Positions 1 to 10,040 of a DNA stretch of 34,201 nt are shown piece after piece. Position 1 is the first letter of the stretch. Each line of letters starts with the position of its first letter. Below the pieces are notes generated by a model, which was not told the origin of the DNA, searched no databases, and saw nothing but the letters and a program-made list of their open reading frames with translations. This stretch comes from Priapulus caudatus. Lineage: Eukaryota; Priapulida; Priapulimorpha; Priapulimorphida; Priapulidae. The position numbers were made by a program, and so were the translations under genes. The DNA lies in NCBI RefSeq assembly GCF_000485595.1, contig NW_014578365.1, forward strand, positions 42,975-77,175. The letters are read 5' to 3'.

Positions 1-222
1 GTCGTTCCTTTCATCACACCCCTTCTCTCTACTCACACACACTCTCTCTCCCTCTCTTCTCTCGGTTCTCCTTTATCTGTCTTCTCTCTCTCTCTCTCTC
101 CTCTCCTTCTCTCTCTCGCTTTCTGTGTATCTTCTCCTCGCGCTATCTCTCGCTTCGCTCTCTCTTTTCTCTCTCTCTCTCTCTCTCTCCTTCTATCTCT
201 CTCTCTTTCTCTCTCTTCTTCT

Positions 223-253
<31 letters not shown>

Positions 254-320
254 TTCTCATTCTCTCCTCTCCCTCCCTCCCTCCTCCCTCCCTTCCCTCC
301 CTCCCTCCCTCCCTCTGTCT

Positions 321-356
<36 letters not shown>

Positions 357-410
357 TCTCTCTCTCTCTCCTCTCTCTCTCTTCTCTCTGCTTCTGTCTC
401 CCCCTCTGTA
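1..410. repeat. CT/TC-rich microsatellite tract
   Basis: This is almost pure pyrimidine on the plus strand, mainly (CT)n with CCCT and TTCT interruptions. It gives long Ser/Leu open frames on one strand and Arg/Glu frames on the other, neither with any protein character. It lies in or beyond the downstream part of the minus-strand TLC-domain gene. Confidence 0.95.
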
Positions 411-543
411 TATATGTATACGTGTATTGTAGTTCGAAAAGAAGGGTAGTGCTTTCGTCTATCTCCTATACATCGTCTCTCGTCTCTCTAAAATCTCATC
501 TTCTATCTGCTTGTCAATTTCTGTTGCTGTTGCAATTGACAAC

Positions 544-602
544 GACGGCGATGACGCTGATGCTGATGATAATGATGATGATGATGATGAAGATGATGAT
601 GC

Positions 603-634
<32 letters not shown>

Positions 635-645
635 GTGATGATTAT
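544..645. repeat. GAT/ATG trinucleotide repeat
   Basis: Imperfect (GAT)n with GCTGAT interruptions, reading as a methionine run in one frame. No coding context is visible on either side. Confidence 0.9.
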
Positions 646-779
646 ACACACGGAATCCTGTAACAAAGCTCTTTCCGACGCGTTGTTGCGTTGGTAGTAG
701 TCAGTGTGGTCAAGTAAGCGGACGCACGACAGTAATCACACACGCACACATACACACACATCACTATCATTGTTCACCC

Positions 780-814
780 CTGACGTACTGACGTACTGAC
801 ATACTGACGTATAT
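780..814. repeat. 8-bp tandem repeat, about 4 copies
   Basis: The unit TGACGTAC is repeated about four times with one T-for-G type variant. It sits about 50 bases inside the intron that follows the probable TLC exon 2 (read on the minus strand). Confidence 0.75.
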
Positions 815-862
815 TATAGATGTGTGTATTGTGGGATATATCTATATGGTTACTATACGCAC

Positions 863-944
863 CGGTGGAGAATGCACTAAGAGCGAACGCCGACGCCGAT
901 TTGTACGTGTAGAGGTCTTCGAGCATGTCTGGTGGTAATACATC
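863..944 (-). CDS. Probable second coding exon of a TLCD1/2-like gene
   Basis: Read on the minus strand, this 82-base exon follows a good acceptor (TTCTATGTTACAG) and ends at the donor G|GTGCGT. Its open frame gives DVLPPDMLEDLYTYKSASAF followed by ALSAFST and a split Gly codon. In human TLCD1, recalled from memory, the segment after the first TLC helices runs TPDML and, 20 residues on, CFSAG before YFIHD. PDML and AFST(G) here fall at matching spacing. It would continue the exon at 10041-10324, but that exon ends in phase 2 while this frame starts in phase 0. A small unseen exon, a one-base sequence error, or a wrong assignment must therefore explain the mismatch. The following exons (YF..D and the rest of the TLC domain) would lie left of base 1. 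Alternative: a fortuitous open stretch between splice-like sites. Confidence 0.45.
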
Positions 945-1102
945 CTGTAACATAGAACACATGCGAGGCAACCAGTTAGACACACGCACACATTAGATAG
1001 ATCTATGCATACATGCATACATCACTCTAGCGGTCATACAACGCCATACAGTCACCACCGACCACACCAATAGCGCGCACGCGCTCGCACGCACACACGC
1101 AC

Positions 1103-1381
1103 ACAGGCACTTGAAACGTTTCAATAAAATATAATGCTAAATAAATACGAAATCTAATACTACTACTAGTACTACAAAATTCTTAATGTTTCTATACTCT
1201 CTTTCACCTATTATTGCGACAGTTTCCTGTCAATTCCGTGTAAATGCTCTATGCACACACACTACCGCCGCCATTGCTCACTGTGCACAGTGACTGTTAA
1301 TATATATAGTATTAATATATTATATATTATTATTATATTATATTATATTATTATTATTATATTATTATTATTATATTTATT

Positions 1382-1414
<33 letters not shown>

Positions 1415-1687
1415 ATTATTATTATTATTATTTATTATTATTATTAAATTATTATTATATATTATTAAAATAATATATAATATTAAACAGTCACTGTGCA
1501 CAGTGAGCAATGGCGGCGGTAGTGTGTGTGCATATATTAGCATTTACACGGAATTGACAGGAAACTGTCGGCAATAATAGGTGAAGAGAGTATAGAAACA
1601 TTAAGAATTTTGTAGTACTATAGTAGTAGTATTAGATTTCGTATTTATTTAGCATTATATTTTATTGAAACGTTTTAAGTGCCTGTG
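1103..1687. mobile_element. Long foldback (inverted-repeat) element, copy 1
   Basis: The arms of roughly 200 bases (about 1103-1300 and 1484-1687) are near-perfect reverse complements. The outer ends read CACAGGCACTTGAAACG and its complement, and the inner ends read ACTGTGCACAGTGA. The loop (1301-1483) is TA/TTA microsatellite. No coding capacity is seen, so this is a non-autonomous foldback or MITE-like element. Transcription through it would give a long double-stranded hairpin. Related sequence recurs at 4354-4608 and 8259-8292. Confidence 0.85.
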
Positions 1688-1752
1688 CCACACGCACGCC
1701 CGCGCACACACGCTCGCACGCACACGCACGCTCGCACGCACGCACGCGCATG
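1688..1752. repeat. CA/CGCA-rich simple repeat
   Basis: Imperfect CACGCACG-type repeats lie immediately outside the right arm of the foldback element. Similar CA-rich DNA (about 1075-1102) flanks the left arm, suggesting the element inserted into a CA-rich microsatellite. Confidence 0.8.
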
Positions 1753-3000
1753 CACGACGGCCGCGGAGGACCAACGATACCGTGAATGGTCATTATAGGG
1801 TTCAACCCCTCCCCCCCCCCTCCGTCACATGAATGATAGAAAGAGTTAGATGTAACTGTCCGGCCATAACCACGAAATTACTTTTCATTCTCTGATGTCT
1901 CGCAATTTAATCATAGCGTATATTGCAATGTAACCACCCGTCCACCATCACACTTCCTTCGAAACTATAATGTAGCGAATGTTGTAAAATATCATCATAT
2001 TATGAAATATCAGTAAGAATGGCCATGGATTCATTGTTAAAGTAGGAAGTCATCACGACACGGCAACAATGACTGCCGTCACGAGCTCGTGTCAATATTT
2101 TCACTACGCCCTACGAGCGTTGGACGCAGTTTTTCGCGGCTGTAAGTGCAGTTTAAAGGGACACAGTCTGCATACATGCATATCAGGAGTAGATAATAAT
2201 AGGGATGCATATACTCCTGATGCATATACTAGGTGCTCCCAGGCCACTCTAAGTTTGGCCCAGTAACGCATCTACCGGTGATTAATGGGGGTTGCACGTC
2301 CTTTAATGGAGTCTGCGCACAGCTCGTGCTGACACGTTCAGCTGCCCATGCGCACACGAATGACGTGGTTTATTTTACATAAGGTTCGCTGGAATTTACA
2401 TGTACACGCAAGCCCCTGTAAAAGCTACGCCGAGAGTGCCTGAGGGTACCTTATCGCCAACCTTAGTACCAATTACCAAACCCTTGGTACTCGGGATCCC
2501 CTGGCGGCAAGGATGGTCTAGCACGCAGCCCAAAGGAAGCGGGTGGCTGGGAGGGTGGGAGTTAGGGAGGGAGTGTATGGGGGGAGGGAGAGAGGATGGG
2601 TATGGGGGGAAGGGGGGATGATCAGAGGAGCAGCTGAGTGGTGGGAGGAGAACTTATAATCACAAGCTTTCTAATTAATATCCGTAGCGCTCGAAAATTT
2701 TCGCGTAAATTTCGACGAACTTTCAAATAAGAAAGCAGAAAAACAGATTTCGGATGAATGCACCAAGACCTTTGCACTGTTTACCGTGTCGTTGCTAACG
2801 TCTGTTAAACGAAACCACGTGACTTCATCGTCCAATCTCATCGCTAGGTGATCACGCCAGACGCACACGCGACTGACGTAGTCACGTGACTTCGGGAACC
2901 AATCGGGGCATCGTCGGAGATTCGGATTTCAATTAGTTCTAGCTTTGCGTCGTCGGACTAAGCAATGAATAATACAGATATAATACATTCCAGGTTCGCA
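1753..3000. other. No gene recognised (putative TLC-gene intron)
   Basis: This is non-repetitive sequence apart from a C-run near 1808-1820 and a G-rich patch near 2545-2620. Short open frames at 2069-2266, 2400-2621 and 2671-2868 (minus) have no recognisable domain and no splice-site support. By position it belongs to the intron between the two TLC-domain exons. Confidence 0.6.
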
Positions 3001-3002
3001 CG

Positions 3003-3063
3003 TCGGCAGCAGCAGCAACAGCAGCAGCAGCAGCAGCGGTGGCGGCGGCGGCGGCGGCGGCGA
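3003..3063. repeat. CAG then CGG trinucleotide repeats
   Basis: An interrupted (CAG)n tract runs directly into (CGG)n. No supported coding frame passes through it. Confidence 0.9.
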
Positions 3064-3242
3064 CAGTAGAGGCGGCCTGGCACGAGCCATACAGCGTCAA
3101 CACACGTCGCCGGGCTGCCGACTCCTAGACTGACACCACGCGTTTCGCTGAGGGATCAGCGACGGCAGCCAAGTACTTTTGGAGCCCGTCTAGCCGGCCA
3201 GCGTGTACAGAAAAGCAGATGTTGCGTACATGTTGATATGAA

Positions 3243-3437
3243 GCCTCCGTGTGCGTGCGTGCGGCGTGCGTACGTACCGTGCGCTGCGTAGCGTGGTCTG
3301 TGCGTGCGTGCGTTGCGTGGCGTGCGCTTGCGGCGTGCGCGTGCGTACGTGCATGCGTGCAAGCGGCGGCTGTGCGTGCGTGCGTACGTGCATGCGTGCG
3401 TGCGGCGTGCGTACGTGCATGCGTGCGTGCGCGTGTG
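3243..3437. repeat. GTGC/GTAC-type tandem repeat
   Basis: This is an alternating pyrimidine-purine array built of TGCG, TACG and GCGG words. It produces overlapping Arg/Thr/His-rich and Cys/Val/Arg-rich frames on both strands that are repeat artefacts. The alternating purine-pyrimidine character favours Z-DNA. Confidence 0.9.
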
Positions 3438-3465
3438 ACTAACCCCGTCACAACCTGGTAGGATT

Positions 3466-3571
3466 GTCACGCCTAGACTGACTCCGTTTAACTAAACGCG
3501 GCGAATCGTCGAGCTAATCAACCTCGTAGAGTGCAGCCGCGGTGACTAGTGGGGCCAGTCTAGTGCGTGAC
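3466..3571. mobile_element. Small foldback element, about 106 bp
   Basis: The left end GTCACGCCTAGACTG is matched by a right end that reads, in reverse complement, GTCACGCACTAGACTGG. A third direct copy of CCTAGACTGAC lies at 3125-3135. No target duplication is evident, so this may be only a chance or decayed inverted repeat. Confidence 0.4.
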
Positions 3572-4353
3572 CAAACTCGTTTACAAACACAGCTTTATCG
3601 CGAAAAATAAAAAAACTCCCCGGCTCGAAACCCATCATAATAAAACGAAATCAACTCAGCGCCGCACATCGAAACGTAGAAAAATATTAGTTCAAACAAA
3701 TTGCTCGACCGAACGCATTGCACCCCAAAGAATGAACGCATATGGCATGCGGAGGCGGGTGTGTGGGGGCGCACTTTTTTTTCCATCAAACCCCGATTAA
3801 AAAAAGTTAAAAGTTGAAGGTCTCGCAGGCGCGTTTTAATCATATATGGACTCGAATATTAACATTTCATTTTTGCACGATCAGCAGTTCCAAAGTCCCA
3901 CGCGCGGTGACGCACACGCGACGCGCGCCTGCGGCGCGGCGCACGCACTGCTAATGTTATCGCGTTACCGACCAACACCTCCCCCGCAACCGCACCCAAT
4001 ACTAAATTAGGTCCCAAGCAAACAATGGAAATCTCTCGTAACAACGGTCGCTATGGCGGTGCGCACGCGTCTGACTCTCTGTGAAACGCCGACATGAATC
4101 GCCTGCATGCTTGGCAGACGAACGTTGGTAGCCGCGGCCGTACGTTACACCGCCTGCACTCGCCGACAGCTCCGTCAAAAAAATTCACAGCACTCCAGTG
4201 CCGATGAATATTTTAAATGCGATCAAGACAGTGAACACATAATTGAACATATATCTGCATGTGACATTCGTGAGTGGGCGCACGCACATGCCATTAACCT
4301 GGCACCGGCCATTGATACGGCTGGGTTACATTCAGAACGAGAGAGAAAGCACA
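3572..4353. other. No gene recognised
   Basis: Mixed-composition sequence, with a CpG-rich patch at about 3898-3950. The open frames at 3567-3800, 3595-3843 (minus), 3859-4044 (minus) and 4107-4382 have no domain or splice support. Confidence 0.55.
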
Positions 4354-4608
4354 GGCACGTGGAGCGTTTCAATAAAATATAATGCTAAATAAAACGAAAT
4401 TATATTACTACAGCAAAGTCTAATGTTACTATACTCTCGTTTCACCTATTTATTGCCGACAGATTTCTGTAAATGCCGTCCCAAATGCTCATCTGGCAAT
4501 CAAACGCTGGCTGGCCGCCATGGCTTCCGCTGCCACACTGACACATAACTATAATAATATTTATGTGTCAGTGTGCAGCGGCAGCCAGCGTTTGTTGCAG
4601 ATGAGCAT
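4354..4608. mobile_element. Foldback element family, copy 2 (right end altered)
   Basis: It begins with CACAGGCACGTGGAGCG and then TTTCAATAAAATATAATGCT, matching the left arm of the element at 1103. An internal hairpin has arms at about 4485-4548 and 4561-4608 (ends ATGCTCATCTG and CAGATGAGCAT) around a short AT loop. The outer part of the right arm seen in copy 1 is missing here. Confidence 0.75.
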
Positions 4609-4952
4609 GCATGCATGTGTGCGTACGTGTGGGTGTGACGACGGAGAGAGACGAATATCAAACAAGGATGTATTTACTCGCCCCTCCGAGTGGACTTGTT
4701 CGCGTCCGGGCCGAATAGTTAGTAGCGTTAATTAAAGATCTAATAATTAATGGCTAATTAAGAATTAAAGACTGTCGAGGGCGCGTATTCAATCATGCGG
4801 CGATAGCGAATGTCATGCGGTTGCCATGCACGCCTTAGTTCCTGAAAGATATCCTACTATTACTATTAGCCCCTAAATCTATTCCTTGCCTTACTCTTTT
4901 CCTATTCCTGACTTCTAAACCTTTCTATTCCTACTACGGAAGTGAAAATTAT
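4609..4952. other. No gene recognised
   Basis: Unique AT-rich sequence leading up to the 37-bp satellite. Nothing identifiable on either strand. Confidence 0.6.
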
Positions 4953-7118
4953 GACCGCTTACTGACGCAGGGCTATTAGAGAGCTATAACAACCGCTTAC
5001 TGAACTGCAGGCTTATAGCAGAGCGCTATACAACGCGCTTGTACGTGACTGCAGGGCTATAGAGAGCTATAACAACCGCTTACTGACGAGGGCTATAGAG
5101 AGCTATAACAACCGCACTGACGCAGGGCTTTTATAGAAGAGCTGTATAACAACCGCTTACTGGACGCTAGGGCTATAGAGAGCTGATAACAACAACGCTA
5201 CTGACCGCAGGCTATAGAGAGTATAAAACCGCTTACTGGACGCAGGGCTTATAGGAGGACCGCTATAAACAAACCGCTACTTGCGACGCAGGGCTATAGG
5301 AGGAGCTATAACAACCCTTACTGAGCGCAGGGCTATAGAGATGCATATAACAACCGCCTTACTGACGCAGGCTATAGAAGCACTATAACAACCGCTTACT
5401 GACGCAGGGCAGAGACTATAGAACGCCTTATGCGCAAGAGGCTACAACCGCTTACTGAGGCAGGGTCTATAAGAGGCTATAACAACCGCTTACTGACGCA
5501 GGGCTATAGAGAGCTATAACAACCGCTTACTGACGCAGGGCTATAGAGAGCTATAACAACCGCTTACTGACGGCCAGCGGCCTATAGAGAGCCATATAAA
5601 AAATCCGCTTACTGACGGCAGGCTAATAGAGAGCTATAACAACCGGCTTACTGCACGCAGGCTATAGAGAGCGTATAACAACCGCTTACTGACGCAGGGC
5701 TAATAGCAGAGCATATACAACCGCTACTGACGCAGGCGTATAGAGCAGCTTATAACAACCGCTTTACTGACCGAGGCTTATAGAGAGCGTGCATAACAAC
5801 GGCGCTTTACTGCGCAGGGCTATATAGAGACTAAACAACTTCCCGGCTTTAGAGCTACCCGAGCGCACAGACAGCGGGGGCTATAGAGGCAGGCTATACA
5901 CAACGCGCTTACTGGCACGCCAGGCGCATAGCGAGAGCCTATTAACAACCGCTTAACCTGACGCAGGGCTATTAGAGAGCTATAACAACCGCTTACTGAT
6001 CGCCAGGGCTTATAGAGAGCTATACAACGCACTTACTGACGCAAGGGCTAACATAGAGAGCTATACAAACGCTTACTGACGGCAGGGCATAGAGAGCTAT
6101 AACAACCGCTACTGCACGCAGGGCTATAGAGACCTATAGCAATCCGCCTTTACTGACGCAGGGCTATAGAGAGCCTATAAACAACGCTACTGACGCAGGC
6201 TATAGGAGAGCTATAACAAATCCGCTTACTGACGCAGGCTATAGAGAAGCTATAACAACCGCCTTACTGACGCATGGGCCATATAGAGAGCTATAAACAA
6301 CCCGCTCTACTGACGAGGGCTATAGAGAGCTATAACAACCGCTTACTTGGACCAGGGCCTATTTAGCCAGCAGCCTTATAACAACCGCCGTACTGACGCG
6401 CAGGGCTATAGGAGCTATAACAACCGCTTACTGACGCAGGGCTATAGAGAGCTATAACAACCGCTTACTGACGCAGGGCTATAGAGAGCTATAACAACCG
6501 CTTACTGACGCAGGGCTATAGAGAGCTATAACAACGCTTACTGACGCAGGGCTAGGTTAGCAGAGCTATAACAACCGCTTCACTGCACGCAGGCTATAGA
6601 GAGCTATAACAACTCCGCTTACCTTGACGCTAGGGGGGCTATAGAGACCTATAGCAACCGCTTACTGACGCAGGGCTATAGAGAGCTATAACAACCGCTT
6701 TTACTGACGAGGCGCTAATAGAGAGCCTATAACAACCGCCTTACTGACGCAGCGGCTATAAGAGAGCTATAAACACCGCCTTACTGACGCAGGGCTAATA
6801 CGAGAGCTATAACAACCGCTTACTTACGCCAGGGCTATAGAGACTATAACAACCGCTTACTGACGCAGGCTAAGAGAGCTATAACAACCGCTTACTGACG
6901 CAGGGCTATAGAGAGCTATAACAACCGACTTCACTGACGCAAGGGGCCGTATAGAGAGCTTATAACAACCGCTTACTGACGCAGGGTATAGAGACCTATA
7001 ACAACCGCTTACTGACGCAGGGCTATAGAGACCTATAGCAACCGCTTACTGACGCAGGGCTATAGAGACCTATAGCAACCGCTTACTGACGCAGGGCTAT
7101 AGAGATCTATAGCAACCG
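4953..7118. repeat. 37-bp satellite array, about 58 copies
   Basis: The unit is CCGCTTACTGACGCAGGG followed by CTATAGAGAGCTATAACAA (37 bases). The copies between about 4960 and 6990 carry dense one- or two-base insertions and losses. The last few (about 6980-7118) and small islands (about 6410-6530) are clean, with a GAGACCTATAGCAA sub-variant at the right end. The indel pattern fits unpolished long-read sequence more than biological divergence. It lies in the presumed large intron of the TLC-domain gene. Confidence 0.95.
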
Positions 7119-7149
7119 ATTTCCACATGGTAAATAATTGGCGCTAGAT

Positions 7150-7159
7150 CGTCTCTCTT

Positions 7160-7235
<76 letters not shown>

Positions 7236-7577
7236 CTCTCTGCTCTCTCTCTCTCTCTCTTCTCTCTCTTCTCTCTCTCTCTCTCTCTTTCTCTCTTCTC
7301 TCTCTGCGCGGTCGGGTTTTCTTGCGCTTCATTCTCTCTCTCTCATCTACTCTCGTCGCTCTCGTCTTCTCTTTCTCACTCTTCTTTCTCTCTCTCTCTC
7401 TCCCTCTCTATCATCTCTCTTCGTCTCTCCGCCTCTCTCTTTCTCTCTCTCTCTCGCCCTCTCTCTCCGCTCTCTTCTCTCATCGCGCCGCTCATGCATT
7501 CTCTCTCTCTCTCTCTCTCTCTCTCGCTTCTCTCGTCTCTCTCTTTCTCTTTCTCACTCTCTTCTCTCTCGCTCTTC

Positions 7578-7611
<34 letters not shown>

Positions 7612-7637
7612 ATCTCTCTCTCTCTCTCTCTTTCTAC
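7150..7637. repeat. CT-rich microsatellite tract
   Basis: (CT)n with short interruptions (GCGC, CATG, TCGT). The overlapping frames of Ser/Leu or Arg/Glu are repeat translations. Confidence 0.95.
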
Positions 7638-8048
7638 GAATTTTCTCGCACAGCCGCTTTGCGCTGAGCGCTGTCCTGCGGTCGGTGTGCAGCAGCCGCG
7701 CGTGCGCATTCAACCATTCATTCAGATCACTCTCTGTCATTGATAGGCTACGGTAAGCGCTTTCTTTCTTCCTCCATCCCTCCCCCCTCTCTCTCTCTCG
7801 CTCTCTCTTCCTCACTCTCTCTCGATATAATGATCATGCTACAGGTTGCCCCGGGTAATTATGCATGCGATAATTATAAGCTCCATATATATATATATAT
7901 ATATATATACGTATATAATATGAAACTGAAAGCTAAAACCAGGCCGTGACCGTATCGTGACCAGACTCACGCTTGTGCACACACCTATACATGTATGAAC
8001 AACGCGTAAAAACAGGAAAGGCAGATAGTGAGACGTGGAAACTGCCAG
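7638..8048. other. No gene recognised; contains an (AT)n run
   Basis: Unique sequence with CT-rich pieces near 7765-7825 and an (AT)n microsatellite at about 7885-7910. No coding exon or RNA gene could be recognised. Confidence 0.6.
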
Positions 8049-8204
8049 AGACAGGGAAATAAAGATTGAGAGAGAAAGCGGAAGGGAGGGATAGGGAGAA
8101 AAGAAGAGCGGAAGAGAGGACGAGAGAGATGGAGAGGGGATAGAAAGGGGGAGAAAGAGAGAGAGAGATAGAGAGAAAAAGAGAGAGAGAGAGAGAGAGA
8201 GAAA
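8049..8204. repeat. GA-rich microsatellite tract
   Basis: Purine-rich on the plus strand, ending in a run of (GA)n from about 8155. It is the opposite orientation of the CT tracts nearby (7150-7637), so the intron contains inverted polypurine and polypyrimidine blocks. Confidence 0.9.
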
Positions 8205-8258
8205 ACTTGCGTCCGTGCCTTAGTTGCATGCATCCATGCGTAGATGTACATAGGTACA

Positions 8259-8292
8259 TCATTTTTTTTATTGAGACGTTCCAAGTGCCTGT
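8259..8292. mobile_element. Foldback-family terminus (solo end)
   Basis: TTTATTGAGACGTTCC followed by AAGTGCCTGTG matches the right terminus of the element at 1103-1687 (TTTATTGAAACG, then AAGTGCCTGTG). No partner arm is seen nearby, so this is a truncated or solo copy, preceded by a T-run. Confidence 0.6.
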
Positions 8293-8424
8293 GGGAACGT
8301 GGAGGCGACCCGCCCTCTCCCATTCCCTGTGTTTGCACACTGGCCTATTTTGGCAACGGCAGCTCAAAGCAGAGCATGCCAGCTAGAGAGCACGGTTACT
8401 TACACCCAATCCGGTACCCTCCCA

Positions 8425-8496
8425 CGCGCGCTCGCACGTATATATGCATACGTACGCCCGCACGCATATTATGCCTCTCACACACCCCACCACACA

Positions 8497-8544
<48 letters not shown>

Positions 8545-8575
8545 CACACACACAGTCACACCCACCCACACACAT
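8425..8575. repeat. ACGC then AC microsatellite
   Basis: (CGCA)n runs into (CA)n with CCCA interruptions. All frames through it are repeat artefacts. Confidence 0.9.
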
Positions 8576-8946
8576 GCTGATATCACTCGTTAATACAGGG
8601 CGAAGCATTGGTCTATCCATTTATGACCGTAAACACGTAATTAAGGCGTAATTAACACGTTCGTACGGAATTCGTGCCACACGTTTGATATAGACTATGA
8701 ATTGATACATAGAAACGTATATATACATACTATATACATATAGATACTACATACATATTACTTCCACGACCCAACACCCCTGTCGATTTTAAATGGGCTA
8801 CCCCCACATTGACGAAAATGTCATAGGTCTCAATCTGGACATATGTTCTCTATCCTTGAACCAAACTTTGCCGTAAAATTCCTGAGCAAAATTTAATGTA
8901 GAGCGGTGCCCTTAAAACTTCCGACACACCCGCTAGGTCTACACTG
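8576..8946. other. No gene recognised
   Basis: Unique AT-rich sequence with TATA/CATA-rich words around 8700-8760. Nothing identifiable on either strand. Confidence 0.6.
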
Positions 8947-9091
8947 AATAATTAAGGAAGTGTCTAAACAACCGGATCCGGTTTCGGTATCCTGAAAACT
9001 ATACAACCGGCTCTCTTCTCTGATTGGCTAATTTTGTCACTATTTTACTTTTTATTATTTTTGGCTAATTTTATTTTATTTTAGAATTAGG

Positions 9092-9122
9092 AATAGGGTT
9101 AGGGTTAGGGTTAGGGTTAGGG
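9092..9122. repeat. Interstitial TTAGGG repeat inside the transposon
   Basis: Four perfect tandem TTAGGG units preceded by a degenerate one (GAATAGGG). They lie inside the 8956-9468 element. Being short and internal, they look like a carried microsatellite and not a chromosome end. Confidence 0.9.
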
Positions 9123-9146
9123 TCTATATCCCTCACTTTCAAGTTG

Positions 9147-9213
9147 GTTTCAGTGGCTGAACAGTAGAGCTTTGGCTTCATGATAGTAAGGGGCCATGTT
9201 CGAACCCCATAAG
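9147..9213 (+). other. tRNA-like pol III promoter segment (SINE head remnant)
   Basis: TGGCTGAACAG at 9154-9164 fits the box A consensus TRGYNNANNNG. GTTCGAACC at 9198-9206 fits box B (GWTCRANNC). The two box starts are 44 bases apart, the spacing found in tRNA genes. The T-arm and acceptor stems do not pair, so it is not a functional tRNA. A tRNA-derived SINE head captured inside the DNA transposon is the simplest reading. Confidence 0.5.
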
Positions 9214-9680
9214 ATGTTTTTATTTTCCTCTGCTTTCTGTATTTCTTTGTATTTTATTTGTTTCTGCATTTATTTGTTCCGTATTCATTTATTTATTCTG
9301 TAACTTTTGTTGATGTTCGGAATTAAATATATTTCTTTATGTTTTGCATTAAAAATTGTCCTATTATATATTTGTCCTGTTATGTTCGGAAACTGACGAA
9401 TCAGAGAAGAGAGCCGGTTGTTTAGTTTTCAGGCCTCCGAAATCGGGTCCGGTCGTTTAGACACTACCAATAATTAATTGACAGACTCAAGGGTCGTGGT
9501 TAGAGATAGGTTACAGGCAGGTTTATACGTTAGGTTAATACTGGTTATAACTTATGGCTAGGCTATACTATTACTCATACGTTTATAGATCTATTCGAGT
9601 TACGGAAACAAAATATTTAGAAGTTGTTTAGAATTTCGGGTAGATATAGCTGGAAGTGGAATCGTCGTTCAGTGCAGCTG

Positions 9681-9947
9681 ATAGGGTCTATGTCCCCCAG
9701 GGTACTGCCGGAACGTACCCGGGGTACGGTCCGGTATACCGGAACGTACCCTGGTACTATCTAATATGCCGGACCGTACTTCGCCTACTCCACTAACGAG
9801 TCTATAGGGAGTCGCCTACGCCTACTCCCTAACCCTAAACCTGTTACCTAACCCTAACCATATCAAATAGTTACCAGGGTACGTTTAGGTATACCGGACC
9901 TTAACCAGGGTACGTTCCGGCAGTACCCTGGGGGACATAGACCCTAT
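9681..9947. mobile_element. MITE with perfect 40-bp terminal inverted repeats
   Basis: Bases 9681-9720 are the exact reverse complement of 9908-9947 (outer end ATAGGGTCTATGTCCCCC). Further imperfect pairing extends inward through GGTACGTTCCGG-type words. The element is 267 bases with no coding capacity. The perfect arms suggest recent insertion. The target duplication is not clear: TA or none. Confidence 0.85.
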
Positions 9948-10040
9948 GGCTATGAGTATGAGTATGAGCTTCAGTGCAGCGGGTGTGTCGAACGTCTCAC
10001 GCTACCGAAAGGAAACGAACGAATCGGTTACATAACTTAC

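Larger units (their letters stand above)
8956..9468. mobile_element. Non-autonomous DNA transposon with 70-bp TIRs and 9-bp target duplication
   Basis: The terminal inverted repeats at 8956-9025 and 9399-9468 are about 85% or more complementary; both begin GG(A/T)AGTGTCTAAAC. The sequence AATAATTAA occurs immediately outside both ends (8947-8955 and 9469-9477), a 9-bp target-site duplication. Long TIRs with a 9-bp duplication fit a Mutator-like element; an 8-bp hAT duplication with one extra matching base is the alternative. The interior has no transposase, but it holds a short telomeric repeat and a tRNA-like promoter region. Confidence 0.85.

Noticed and set aside
125-697. 190-codon plus-strand frame of Ser/Leu then Met runs
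   Set aside because: CT and GAT microsatellites only.
2671-2868. 65-codon minus-strand frame in the TLC gene's intron
   Set aside because: No domain similarity and no convincing acceptor/donor pair around it.
4953-7118. CRISPR-like regular repeats
   Set aside because: The 37-bp units are directly adjacent with no unique spacers, in a eukaryotic intron. It is a tandem satellite.
9092-9122. Chromosome end or fusion site from TTAGGG repeats
   Set aside because: Only four units, located inside a transposon with intact ends and target duplication.
9147-9213. Functional tRNA gene
   Set aside because: Box A and box B match, but the T-arm and acceptor stems do not pair. Kept only as a tRNA-like remnant.
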